Positions 1 through 9,690 of a DNA stretch of 22,901 bases are shown piece by piece. The notes under the pieces were generated by a model, which was not told the origin of the DNA, ran no database searches, and saw nothing but the letters and a program-made list of their open reading frames with translations. A program made the position numbers and the translations under genes. This DNA is from Branchiostoma floridae. Taxonomy: Eukaryota; Chordata; Leptocardii; Amphioxiformes; Branchiostomatidae. The DNA is taken from positions 1-22,901 of the forward strand of contig NW_023365868.1 of assembly GCF_000003815.2 (NCBI RefSeq), in the 5' to 3' direction. Within the stretch, counting starts at the first letter, position 1, and each line of letters starts with the position of its first letter.

Positions 1-880
1 GGCAATGGGTTGTTATTCTAGGGCACAGTATTGGAGGACTGAACCCATCCCTCCATCCACCGAAATTTACTTCGAAAACCATCGAAAATGCAAATGATGA
101 AAAAAAAAATGAATAGATAAGGGCAAACAATTTCAAACGTGAGATTATCTTTGTTTTCTCTTTTGTATTCTAAAACTTTGTTGTATCTTGAATGTACGTG
201 TTCCTATGCTAATCCTGGCTCAGAATTGCAGTGCCATACTATGAAATTACAACTGTTGTTTAATGCGAAAAGATAAGGTTTATCTTTTAGATAAGTCTGT
301 CGAGCATTCGACTGTGCTTTACAGATATGTACAATTTATGTGGAAATACAAGGGAAAAGGAAACATAGGTCACTCTTGACATCTTGTTGTTCATTTGCCA
401 AGGTCTGTTGTTTGATACAAGGAATAACTAAATCACTGAAAATGTTAAACGAAAAAAAGAGAGAAAAAAACAGCACAAAAGAAAACACTACAAGCTGTTA
501 GTTTTTGTAAGACTAGGCTAAAGATGTGTATGCAGAATAGAAAAAAATTCTACCAAGTTATTCAAGTGTAATGCATTAAAAATCACAATGGTCTCATGGT
601 ATCAAAAAGTTGTCATATTTTCCCATCTGAAGTACTAAAATCACAATGGTTCCCTGATCTTTAAAAGTTGTCATACTTTCCCGTCTGAAATTGCCCTTTG
701 ACACCAAATTTGTATTGGATACAGGGTTTATATAGATAAAGGGTTAGGCCACGGGCAAAAGTTGAGACATTCTCTGACGAAGCACCTTGTTTAGTATTGT
801 CATTATAAAATAGTACGTCTGCTTTGTAGTGCGGATGCCCCTAGTCTGCCTTGGGACAGTGTGAATTCCACTCTATGATA
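1..880. other. Non-coding, one short tandem duplication
   Basis: I see no exon, RNA gene or long open frame here; the sequence is AT-rich with stops in all frames. The one structure is a direct duplication with a 58-bp period: the block starting AATCACAATGGT at 581 recurs at 639, and both copies contain AAAGTTGTCATA and a TTTCCC-TCTGA end (581-690). Confidence 0.5.
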
Positions 881-885
881 GTTCA

Positions 886-1015
886 ATTCGTCGATGAAGG
901 TTAGACATCCAGGTAAAAAATACGCCAAAAAGCAGTTACTCAAGTCACTGGTTATGAATTTTGGAAACGCTCAGACGTTTCAGACAACCATCCGGTGTCT
1001 TTCGTCAGTGACACT
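886..1015. repeat. Dispersed repeat copy 1 (MITE-like)
   Basis: This stretch runs from GTTCAATTCGTCGATGAAGG through TACGCC, GTTACTCAAGTCACTGG and CAGACGTTTCAGA to TTTCGTCAGTGACAC. The same blocks recur at 8462-8660, where the GTTCAATT/TACGCC part appears in inverted orientation. That shared architecture indicates a dispersed, non-autonomous repeat family. The small open frames across 995-1258 are not convincing genes. Confidence 0.55.
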
Positions 1016-1410
1016 GGAGAGATTGTGTTTGAGAGAGATAGTTGGATAGATTTCGAACATGTTTCACCTCTAAAATCGCGTGATGTGTTCCAACTACTTC
1101 CAGAATGCCGGAGATTCCACAGCCCGAGCCATAGTCATCACTTCTGCCCCCTACCGCCGAATCGGCGACATTTTTGCGGTATCCAGGCAAAGCTGACAAA
1201 TATAGAGCACCAAGTTGTTGGTCGTGGCTCCCAAACCGCGGGAAAACATGTCCGTTAATCAGGGCTGATGTAAGCCAGGGGAACTGACTGACACACGCAC
1301 GGGGGGATAGTCATGTAGGACCGGTCCATGGGAGGCGATTGTGGGGGTCAGTCAAAGGTATCTTCATCAACTCAAAATGACATCCACTTATGACATCAGT
1401 AAGATACCAG

Positions 1411-1457
1411 ACAGAGAGAGAGAGAGAGAAGGAGAGGGAGACACACACACACACACA

Positions 1458-1507
<50 letters not shown>

Positions 1508-1576
1508 CATACAGAGAGATAGATAGATGGATAGATAGATAGAGATGGAGAGACAGAGACAGATCTCAATTGTGTA

Positions 1577-1614
<38 letters not shown>

Positions 1615-1660
1615 CGAGTCTGTGTGCGTGCGTATATGTGTGTATGCACGTGTGTGTATG
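1411..1660. repeat. Compound microsatellite (GA, CA, GATA, TG, CG)
   Basis: Consecutive simple-sequence runs: (GA)n from about 1411 and again 1461-1506, (CA)n 1440-1459, GATA-type repeats about 1517-1543, (TG)n 1579-1606, then alternating CG to 1616 and degenerate TG to about 1660. The open frames across it on both strands are low-complexity artefacts. Confidence 0.95.
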
Positions 1661-2766
1661 TGTGCGTTTAAATGAACGCTTGTCTCTGTCGGTGTACTTC
1701 AACGAGAGAAAGAAATGGAAGGGACATTTGAAAGCAGTTTTATCTTCTTTTCGTGCTCGCAGTAGAAGTTTTGTACAGTCCGGCTGGTACTCATCTTTAA
1801 ATACTTCTTTTAATCTTTAGTAACATTTTCCCTCACTCCTTCAAATAATCAATGTTTGATTTTAGGCCAAAACGTTTAAAGATACCAGTTTATAAATTTC
1901 CTTGCAGATTTGCCAGAAATAGTTCCTCTTTTGTCTCAAACAACCGTCGTCTGCAAAATTGACGACTGAAGTTGAAAAGGTCGTGGTGAACGCGGTTCGG
2001 GAGATCAAACAATAGTTTACAAAAGTACCCGCCTGTAACGGTGCCTTTGTACAAACCACATGGTATGCAGGACACATGTGAGTCTGTTCTTAAAGTTGTC
2101 TAGGTTAGGTTCAAGGGCAAGAAAATGTGAGAATCTTGAGGTCTTTGAACTTTGAGGTCCAGTAACAGAATTTTTAGCTATTACACCATCACTGTAGCAG
2201 AAAATAGTTTTTTAAATGGTAAACCAGTGAACAGATCAGCCTTCTGTTTTCACTTTCAATTCATTGTCAAAACTTTTGGCAGAAGCCATTCAAAGAGATG
2301 AATTGTCCATATTGGCATGATTTCGTAAGACAAAAAGTTGAAGAAGAGAAACAGCGAAATATACGTGGTTTTGAAAGGGTCTCTGCAGAAAGAAATGAAC
2401 ATAAGCGTCCATATTTTCTACCAGTGGCGTGATAATCAGTTGATTGATTTCATCCATGTTGCGCAACCACATGAAAACGCGTGTGGTCGCAGTCTGGAAT
2501 GCACATTGGAATTGCTGGGAACGATTTCGCAATAGCTGCATTGCGAAACACCATCTCTTGTGCAACAAAAGCCCCCCTCCCCATGTTTCAAAACGCTACA
2601 GGTCAACACCACATATCTATACCGTCTTTAAAAAGATGTTTTATTGCCTGATTATAAAAGTATATCAACAGGGTATAATAAATCATCCATCACCCCCATC
2701 TGTCGAATGGGATTGCCCAGGGATGCTGCAATCCCTCTTGCCACACCCCTCTCACGCGGCTCTCTG
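1661..2766. other. Non-coding upstream region
   Basis: I find no exon with plausible splice sites and no recognisable domain here. Open frames at 2290-2767 on both strands are short, overlap each other and resemble no family I know. The block simply precedes the promoter of the peptide gene. Confidence 0.4.
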
Positions 2767-2905
2767 ATTGGCTGGCGGTCGGGAGTGACGGGGGTGTGGC
2801 CTGGGCGGCCCTCCTATCCGCAGGCATGGGCAACATGCAAGTCAGCACGTTTCTCCTCCGCGCCTCGTATAAATAACCTTGTTTGTTCCGATTCCAACAT
2901 CCAGA
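2767..2905 (+). promoter_or_regulatory. TATA promoter of the cysteine-rich peptide gene
   Basis: A canonical TATAAATA box lies at 2868-2875. Upstream are an inverted CCAAT box (ATTGG, 2767-2771), a G-rich CACCC-type element (GGGGGTGTGGC, 2790-2800) and a GC box (GGGCGG, 2803-2808), in normal spacing for an RNA polymerase II core promoter. Transcription should begin about 25-32 bp after the TATA box, near 2895-2902, giving a 5' leader of about 160 nt before the first ATG at 3058. The start site is inferred from spacing only. Confidence 0.7.
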
Positions 2906-3020
2906 AGGAAAGAGGCTGTCGCCTGTATCTAGTTCATCTTGATTCCTATCAGAATAGGCTTCCGTTCCCTTTCTGTGAATAGAACGTGATCAAATCTTTC
3001 TATTCTCTCTCTTACAAAGT

Positions 3021-3044
3021 GAAACTAGTTTTCGAAAGCGAAAA
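3021..3044 (+). promoter_or_regulatory. ISRE/IRF-like element in the leader
   Basis: The leader contains GAAACT (3021-3026) and then GAAAGCGAAAA (3034-3044), which fits the GAAANNGAAA core bound by interferon regulatory factors. It lies downstream of the predicted start site, which is unusual though not excluded. This is motif matching only and could be chance in an A-rich leader. Confidence 0.3.
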
Positions 3045-3057
3045 TTGAAGAGTCACG

Positions 3058-3253
3058 ATGGGGAAGTACGTAGACGAGACATGCTATAAGTGCGGGCGGA
3101 GTTTGCAGGCGACTTCCAGTCATTCCGCGACAGTCTACAGAAGATCGTCCAACCCTCCCCGTCACAGATTCCAGGCTCTCACGATGAAGACTGTGCTTGT
3201 GGTGGCGTTCTGTGTCCTGCTGCTGGCCGGCCAGAGCATGGCGTGTGGCAAGG
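3058..3253 (+). CDS. Peptide gene exon 1 (signal peptide), possible internal 102-nt intron
   Basis: The donor is AAGG|GTGAGT at 3254, phase 1. The signal peptide begins at 3184. The frame is open from the upstream ATG at 3058 (A at -3, G at +4). Within it, GTACGT at 3066 and a pyrimidine-rich acceptor CCCTCCCCGTCACAG ending at 3167 define a possible 102-nt intron. Removing it keeps the frame and gives MGKFQALT joined to MKTVLVV. Keeping it gives a 42-residue extension ahead of the signal peptide, containing a CYKC motif. Confidence 0.75.
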
Positions 3254-6200
3254 GTGAGTACGGTAACCCCCTAGAGGTGTTAATTTTGTGGGACTAACAT
3301 ATTTTGCTAAGGCGGCTATTCTGTGCCTAGACTTTCAAATAGAGAGATAAAAAAGGGAAGAGTTTTGCTACCAGAGAAGTTGGTCGGCCTTAACGTGGAC
3401 TGACTCCCCTGGCCATTTTTTTTTGCCAAATTCTACGATCCCCGAGCTCCGTATGAAAGCCTGGTGGAGGCTAACGGTAACCTCATACTGGTGTTATATT
3501 GTGTGTGTACCTCATTTGGTTAAAATGACTATTTTGTGCCTAGTCTTTGAAACGGACGCCTTTATGAGTTATAAAAAAAACGCTTCTAGAGTTGTGTCTT
3601 ACCATACAATGATTACATTTTCACGATGTAGTTATCATGACGAGTATTCGTGTCACGTTTTCAAAGTCTGGTACATGGTGTAGGTTTACCATGTGAAAGT
3701 TTATCGGTCTTTATCCAGACAACAATAGCGGAAAGTGTCACAAAAGGCCAATAGAGCGAATGTATCTTGATTTGCTGCATTTTTGACGTGTAATGTAGAG
3801 CATGTATCAGAAGCCGTTCATTTCGTAAGGGCCAGCGTGCCCACAGCTGACCGGAACCGGTCCGAACCAGACCGTTGAATCTGAGGTTGCGCAATCACGA
3901 TAAACGGTCACAGTGACCTGCCATCACCTCTTAAAGTATCCAACGGGTTGACAGCCGCTTTTTTTACACATTTCGTTTTGAAAATCCGAGCCTTGCATCG
4001 TGACGAGGCAAATGTGACATAGCAGTCCTTTTGAAAATTACTACTGTAACAATACCATGAGAAGCAGTCTGACGCATTTATGAAATACTGGAGTAGTTTT
4101 ATGTAAAAGCAAATGTACTTTTCAATATGCAAAATATTTCTAACAGCATAACAACGAGTGCATCAAATTATCAAGCCTTTGCTAAGTTTCATAAGGACAG
4201 TTGAAATATTCTATCATGTCTAGAATTTTGCGAGTTTTCCAGTCTTACAAACACACATGGAAGTCGTCACGTCTGACAATGAACATGACCTCGTCTGGAG
4301 GGTCTGGCCTTTGCAGCGTTGTCTACATCCGTTTTCTGTGGCCTTGTTGCTGCGAGATATAGCTAGACGATCAGTAGTGTTAAAGTGGCAATTAAATGGA
4401 AATAGTAAAGACTGCATCGAAAAGCAAAAAAGCTATGCATCCACATTTATAAATGATATTATTTCATATTTGAGAGGATTTTGTATAGACTTTTTAATAT
4501 CAGACTGTTGTGAAACAAATCATGTATGAACGTAGAATCCACTTCGGCCAAGAAAAAGGACAACATTTTTGCAATTTTCCTTCGTTTTCAAAAACACGTC
4601 CTTCTCGCAGTCGGTGACCTCATTTGAAGCTTACCTCATTTGAAGCTTTGCGTCAATTTCAGAAACATGTCAATGTCATCAACATTCTCAAGGCCAAGTC
4701 CTTGTTGACAGAACGTTCTCCAACACAAGCTAACGATCACAGTCGGCCCCCCACTGTCAGTAAACTTTCCCAGCTGGAACCATAACCCTTCTCATAACAC
4801 TGGCAATCCACCTCAGTTTGGAATCTCTTTTAACTCCCCATCTCCGCCGTGTAAAGAGACCACAAGGCGCTGACGCCGAGACCTCAAACATAAGCGATGG
4901 GGAGTATTTGGGAAGAATTGCAAACTCGGCCGATGGCGAAAACAAGTAGTTATAAAAACAAACGACTTAGCGAGATCCAGGGAAAACAGCTGACGAGTGC
5001 TTACGATGTTAAGACGCTCGGAATTCAGACTACGTTGGCTCTGTATTTCAGCCCTGTGGGTATGATATTGCGTTGGACAGTGATACCACCCTTTTTCTTT
5101 TCTTAAAGTTTGTGCTCCTTCGAACATCTTTTTTTCTTGCTTGTACGGAAAGCATATACCCCTTATATAGATGTAGTTGTATTTTCAACATTGTAAATGC
5201 ATTATTCAAGCGGTCGAAACAGCAAACCCCGATTTCCAGTCCTCCATTCTCAGTACATTCTCAGTACCAATTTAGTGAACTTGACTTCTTCCATAAGAGT
5301 TAGACCGATCGAAATGCTTGTTGTTCTTACAAATAGTCCGAAAGAGCATGGGCATATCTGGTTCTAGTTCAAAGAAGACTTCTTGTCACAAGTCACTGTG
5401 CGCTGCGCAAGAGATACAATTGTCCTTGGTATGAGACACACTTAAGTCCCTGACGAGAGATCGGATCAGTATATACAGTTATCATCTGGCTAAAAAAGTG
5501 GTACTAAATGGTTCAACCTGGGTCCGAAAAGCTGCCCTGTGTAGGCCCTGGCAATGGTCTATGGGTCATGCTGCAGAAAGCCCGGGCCCATGCAGACTCC
5601 CATGCTGTGTCCACGTGGCGCAGTACAGTACCAGTCAGCTGTGCTGGCGCTAGGCACTGGCAAGTGAAAGTGAAATGACGTAAAGAGTGATGTGTTTCCC
5701 TGACACACGCGTGCCTGCGGCCTGTTCCCACTTTTCGCCTGTTAGACTTCACATTCCTGTCTCATGATGGACAGCCACGAACGTTCCAGGAACGCACAGG
5801 ATAGGGAAAGTGGAGCGGCTGACGCAGTTTGGCGGAGAAAGAGCTGACATTGTCAGAAATCTGAAGTACCGCGGAAATTGAACATTGAGAGAATCCGCTG
5901 CAGTACAAACTGAACCCGCTAGGAGGATGTAAATCCAACCAGATTTCCTTAATGCTAAAACATAGTTTAAGTTAACTTGAGCCCATACCGAATATCATAG
6001 GAAAGCATCTTTTTCTTGAGCTATGTTCTTTAAGACCCCCCTTTAACGTTACCTACACATAAACTTCTTGGTGAAGGTAATTGAACAGCTTTACACGAAG
6101 AAGAATGCAGCGTTTACGTCAGAAAACAAAATTGAAGGACATACAACGTATCAACACGTCATTGTCATTTGTCTGCCATCTACATAGCGGCTACAAAGAA

Positions 6201-7197
6201 TGAAGGGAAGTTGTAATCTCCAAGCAGATCCATGGTGGCGTAATATAGTATCAAACCCACCGTAAGGTCTACCACTTCGTCCTTCTGCCCCCTCCCCTTC
6301 CTCTCTCATCTCTTTCCATCCATCCCTCCCTGTCAAACTTGCCTAGCTCCCCAATCCCTCTCTCCCTCCCTCACGATCCACAGTGACACAAATACCATCT
6401 TGTTTACCGCAGGAACAGGCATTGAGCTGGGCCCGAAGGCGCAATGTGAAAAGCGGCGGGAATGCGAGATGACCCGAAAATGCCGGGACTTCCAAGGACA
6501 GTAAGTATTGTGTTACCCACAGTAACGCTAGCCCCAGATACGGCGCACCATACGTGGTTGAGAGTAACACTAGCCCCGGGTACGGCGCATCATACTTAGT
6601 ACGAAACCTAGTTATGTTTTCCCGCCAAGTTGGTATGTGGTAAACAAGATATACTAGTAGTCGCTGAATCGGCTGTTGGGTCATCTTTCATACAATAGCT
6701 CATAATAACATTATGTTTTCATGTAGGTAAGCCTTGCAAAGCTTATTTTGAATATATCAAAATTGTGCTATGAAAACGACATATTTTCGTAAATAAGGGC
6801 ACAGACGTCGCATTCTGTACGATTGTTGACATTTCATTTCTTCCCTCTTAATTACAGCCAGGAGTGTTTCTGGAAACCCGTCTGCAAAGAGAGGCTGTCC
6901 TGCAAGGGGGCGCCACGACCACCGATTCCCTTTTCCAACGTAAGTTCTCTCGCAGAATTTCAAACATCAAAAACCGCATGCTAATAGTAGTATAAACTGT
7001 AGATAATGACTTGATAACGTTGCTGGCGTTCATAGCGATAACGTGAAATGAAAATATAGTTCTAGTCTGAGACTTAACATATTTTAATATTAATTTCAAG
7101 TGTACATGGAATACCTTTAGATATTGAAACCACAGAGACAATAAACATCTTGTCCTTACTTTTGTTGTTTTGTTCCTTCTGATATCTACAGAAGTAG
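3058..7197 (+). CDS. Small secreted cationic cysteine-rich peptide, four coding exons
   Basis: Exons are 3058-3253 (or 3058-3065 joined to 3168-3253), 6413-6500, 6858-6939 and 7192-7197. All junctions are GT-AG and phases agree (1, 2, 0). Counting from the Met at 3184 the product has 81 residues. Residues 1-20 form a signal peptide (MKT, hydrophobic core VLVVAFCVLLLAG, cleavage after SMA). The mature part is about 61 residues with seven cysteines spaced C-x13-C-x5-C-x5-C-x8-C-x5-C-x5-C, 14 Lys/Arg against 7 Asp/Glu, and a Pro-rich tail ending in Lys. Exon 2 carries one Cx5Cx5C module and exon 3 the other. The last coding exon is only AAG TAG. I do not recognise the family. A secreted defence or signalling peptide is inference from size, charge and cysteines. 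The odd cysteine count suggests dimerisation or a free thiol. The Met at 3058 is the first ATG after the TATA box, in frame with 3184 and in strong context; no poly(A) signal is obvious downstream. Confidence 0.82.
3254..6412 (+). other. Intron 1 of the peptide gene (3.2 kb)
   Basis: I see no further convincing exon here. Short open frames at 3423-3683, 3661-3894, 4257-4529 and 5513-5752 lack domains or paired splice sites. There is a small direct repeat of CCTCATTTGAAGCTT near 4618-4649 and a C/T-rich tract at 6285-6370 just before exon 2. Confidence 0.5.
6413..6500 (+). CDS. Peptide gene exon 2, first Cx5Cx5C module
   Basis: The acceptor is TTGTTTACCGCAG and the donor GGACA|GTAAGTATTG; the exon is 88 nt, entering in phase 1 and leaving in phase 2. 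It encodes the linker TGIELGPKAQ and then C-EKRRE-C-EMTRK-C, a strongly charged module with three evenly spaced cysteines. Confidence 0.85.
6521..6598. repeat. 42-bp tandem duplication in peptide gene intron 2
   Basis: AGTAACGCTAGCCCCAGATA at 6521 recurs, slightly diverged, as AGTAACACTAGCCCCGGGTA at 6563, followed in both by CGGCGCA-CATAC. It lies just inside intron 2, 20 bp after the exon 2 donor. Confidence 0.75.
6858..6939 (+). CDS. Peptide gene exon 3, second Cx5Cx5C module
   Basis: The acceptor is CTTAATTACAG and the donor AAC|GTAAGTTC; the exon is 82 nt. It encodes QE-C-FWKPV-C-KERLS-C-KG followed by a proline-rich APRPPIPFSN tail. The same cysteine spacing as exon 2 suggests an old internal duplication. 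Confidence 0.85.
7192..7197 (+). CDS. Peptide gene exon 4, terminal Lys and stop
   Basis: A strong acceptor (pyrimidine-rich tract ending CTGATATCTACAG at 7191) is followed at once by AAG TAG, so the final exon adds one lysine and a stop; the rest is 3' untranslated. If the exon 3 donor were not used, the frame would instead read on for 15 residues to a TAA at 6985-6987. Confidence 0.65.
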   Translation, partial: K

Positions 7198-8461
7198 AGA
7201 GGCGAGCACTTGGGGTTGGTCTGTTATGCCTGCAGGTCATTACCGCGACACTAGAGGGCGCACGCGTCTCTGGCCTGGATGACGTCTATGTTTTAAGAAG
7301 AACCGTTATATGAGCAGATATGATACTTGTGTTAATGAGTATACATACGTTGAAATGATGCCCATTTTGTGGTAATCTTGCGCTAAAACTAATGTTGTGT
7401 GAAGTCTTTATTGTACATGTAAGGATAGACTGCGCGTGTGCAGGATTATGCTAATTATTCCTCAAAGAGGAAGGTCTAGTTACTTCAGTATGACGTCATC
7501 GTACTATCTTGTTTTTCTACGGATCGTCATAACCATATGAAATACCATTGTTTCGGAAGTGTATTCGAGATTCTGGGAAAATCATTGTAAAACAAGAACA
7601 TTCCTCGCTCAGTTTACAAACAAACTTGTGTTGATATTGTAACACGTAAATTTAACGAACGTATCATGTATCATTTGTTACTAACAAGATTTTGTGTTAT
7701 CTTTATTTCTATATCACAGAGTATAGTTTCTTGTAAAAGTGCTTAATGAATACGTTGTGCAATATAGGTTTTGAAATCTGTGAATCATGAACAATATTGA
7801 AGTTTGTTGAATTATCACTGAGAGGACAAATGTATTCGAGAATGAAAACAAGACAAAAATGTTGAGAGGGGAATGAGCACAGACAGGAGTGATAAAAATC
7901 TGGAAGTACTTTTGTCCTTAAAATACAAACTTCTCATAACCCAGAATTTGTCTTTAGTGTCTCGAACCATTTTTTTCATATTACGAGCCGTGCGCAGTTT
8001 GAGCTCACTTACAGCCTTAGTTCCAGCCTAGTTAGGTTACGTTCTCTCCCATTCTAGTACAACATACGAGGCTGGTAGCGAGGCTAGTCTTCCGCCCATG
8101 TTTTTACAAACATAAAAGCTACAACTTATATTGGAACCACTTCAGACAAAGTCGGGCCCACTTTGATCCCAGGGCAAAGTTTGTCTGGGTTTAAGATCAA
8201 AGTAACGCCCAGCGACGGTTTCATTTTGCCAGAGTAGCGGTAGCTATAGAGTACTGAAACAGTTATTTAATCGGGACGCTTGCCACGCCGAGCGTACAGA
8301 AATTCTTTGGCTTGAATAGTGCTAGCCTTTGAGAATCAGTGTTTAGAATTTAAATCCTTCAATGCATGTTGCAATTTGCCAAAGGTCTTGAGCAGGTATC
8401 GAGTCTGAAGATCAACAATAAGATAAGTAGGAGGGTTTCTTCGAGTAAACGATTGAACAGT
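7198..8461. other. 3' UTR and intergenic sequence, no gene seen
   Basis: This follows the peptide gene stop. No AATAAA hexamer was found close downstream, so the transcript end is unknown. An imperfect inverted repeat with ACTTTGATC at 8160-8168 and GATCAAAGT at 8195-8203 is present. No open frame of interest was seen on either strand. Confidence 0.4.
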
Positions 8462-8660
8462 TACGCCCAAAATCTGTTACTCAAGCAACTGGATATGATT
8501 TTAGAAATGGTCAGACGTTTCAGATAGCATCCACTGTCGTTCGTCAGTGACACCGAACAGTTTCGTCGGTGTCTTTCTGGCGTATCTTATTATCTGAATG
8601 TCTAACGTTCGTCGACGTATAATTGAACAGTTGTTTGTCAAGTTTTCATCATGCTTACTG
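8462..8660. repeat. Dispersed repeat copy 2 (MITE-like, with inverted half)
   Basis: It begins TTACGCCCAAAATCTGTTAC, passes through CAGACGTTTCAGATAGCATC and TTCGTCAGTGACACCGAA, and then carries TCTGGCGTATCTTATTATCT...AATGTCTAACGTTCGTCGAC...TTGAAC. The last part is the reverse complement of the beginning of copy 1 at 886-931. This suggests a terminal-inverted-repeat element, with copy 1 a partial copy. Confidence 0.6.
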
Positions 8661-8732
8661 TGGTAACTTGAACCAAACATCGCATCACACTGCAAGCAAT
8701 GATCACAGTGACAACAGTATATAAAGAGAACA

Positions 8733-8738
8733 TTTATT
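8733..8738 (-). terminator. Possible poly(A) signal of tetraspanin A
   Basis: TTTATT on the + strand reads AATAAA on the - strand, followed by a U/GU-rich stretch (TGTTCTCTTTATATACTGTT). It would give a 3' UTR of roughly 850 nt after the stop at 9589. Nearer weak signals exist, so this is a candidate only. Confidence 0.3.
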
Positions 8739-9508
8739 CAAGACCCTGAATATACTGCCCAAGACTTTGTTCTCGGAGATCTTTGTACCAAAACCCATCT
8801 ATACAATGTCATGTCCCCTATATAATGTACACATTTCATCCTAATCCATAAAATCTCAGCCAAACACCCCATATTGCGATTTCACCCAAGTACATTTACC
8901 ATCCGATCCCTAGATATCTGCTAGTTTCCCTTAGCTTTGACAATATATATATATGATAAACTGGAGATAAATTGTAATTGTTGAAAACAGCCTTTGCCTT
9001 TTCGAATCTGTCAATGTGGACATCAAATTTACGCAGAATTATCTTTGGGTCAGTCACTTCAGCAAAAAGTTTGCTGTGCCAAAGATTATATATGGATATG
9101 CATTTGCCAATTGCAAAGTCATCCCATTTCACTGAAAATACATTGAAACTGTACTACATTGTTTCTCAACCTAACAAAAATGATGATAGCACTCTGGCGT
9201 TCTATCTGTACTGATGAGATTCTTATTCCATTTATGATATGTAAAGTTTTGTTATAAAAAGAAGTCGTAATTGTAAATATTACATCGAGGAAATATTAGA
9301 ATAGTGAACACTGTCACTGGACTGCTGTCAGTTTCTCAAACCATTAGCATTTTGGTGTCGTAACCGTTTAGTATGGCAGGCTAGTCTATCGTTCTTTGTG
9401 TCAAGAGTTTTATGACTTGGAGAAGCTAACTTATGACCAAAAATGCTGCTGAACACAAGGAGGACCTATACTGGTGACGTCACTTATTAAATACTGCGGT
9501 TTGTGGGG
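8739..9508. other. Probable 3' UTR of tetraspanin A / intergenic
   Basis: AT-rich sequence without a convincing coding frame. Overlapping frames at 8896-9214 on both strands resemble nothing known. If the poly(A) signal at 8733-8738 is used, this is the tetraspanin A 3' UTR. Confidence 0.35.
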
Positions 9509-9601
9509 GCGGTTCCTGTGACGTCGTCAATACTGCAGAGCGGTTCCCCTGACGTCATCAGTACTGCAGAGCGGTTCCCCTCACGTCATCAGTACTGCAG
9601 T
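9509..9601. repeat. 31-bp tandem repeat overlapping the tetraspanin A stop codon
   Basis: Three copies begin GCGGTTCC at 9509, 9540 and 9571. Each contains a TGACGTCA-like core (perfect at 9550-9557) and a TACTGCAG end. The last copy includes the final codons and stop of tetraspanin A on the - strand, so its CTGCAG-TAC-TGA ending is repeated in the 3' UTR. Confidence 0.9.
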
Positions 9602-9690
9602 AGCTTCTCGTACTGCTCCATCATGTCCCGCTCTTTTCTCTTCCTCCTGAGCTGGTGGAGGAAGCAGCAGCCGCACGTGAAACCCAGAAT
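9589..9690 (-). CDS. Tetraspanin A exon 7: TM4 end and cytoplasmic tail
   Basis: 33 codons and TGA after TTTTCCTCAG. Encodes ILGFTCGCCFL, completing TM4 with juxtamembrane cysteines (likely palmitoylated, by analogy), then a basic tail ending YEKLLQY. It is separated from exon 6 by a 3.46 kb intron full of repeats. Confidence 0.92.
   Translation of the reverse strand: MLGFTCGCCFLHQLRRKRKERDMMEQYEKLLQY

Noticed and set aside
1341-1820. Low-complexity ORFs over the microsatellite block on both strands
   Set aside because: Arg-Glu, Thr-His and Val-Cys runs are translations of GA, CA and TG repeats.
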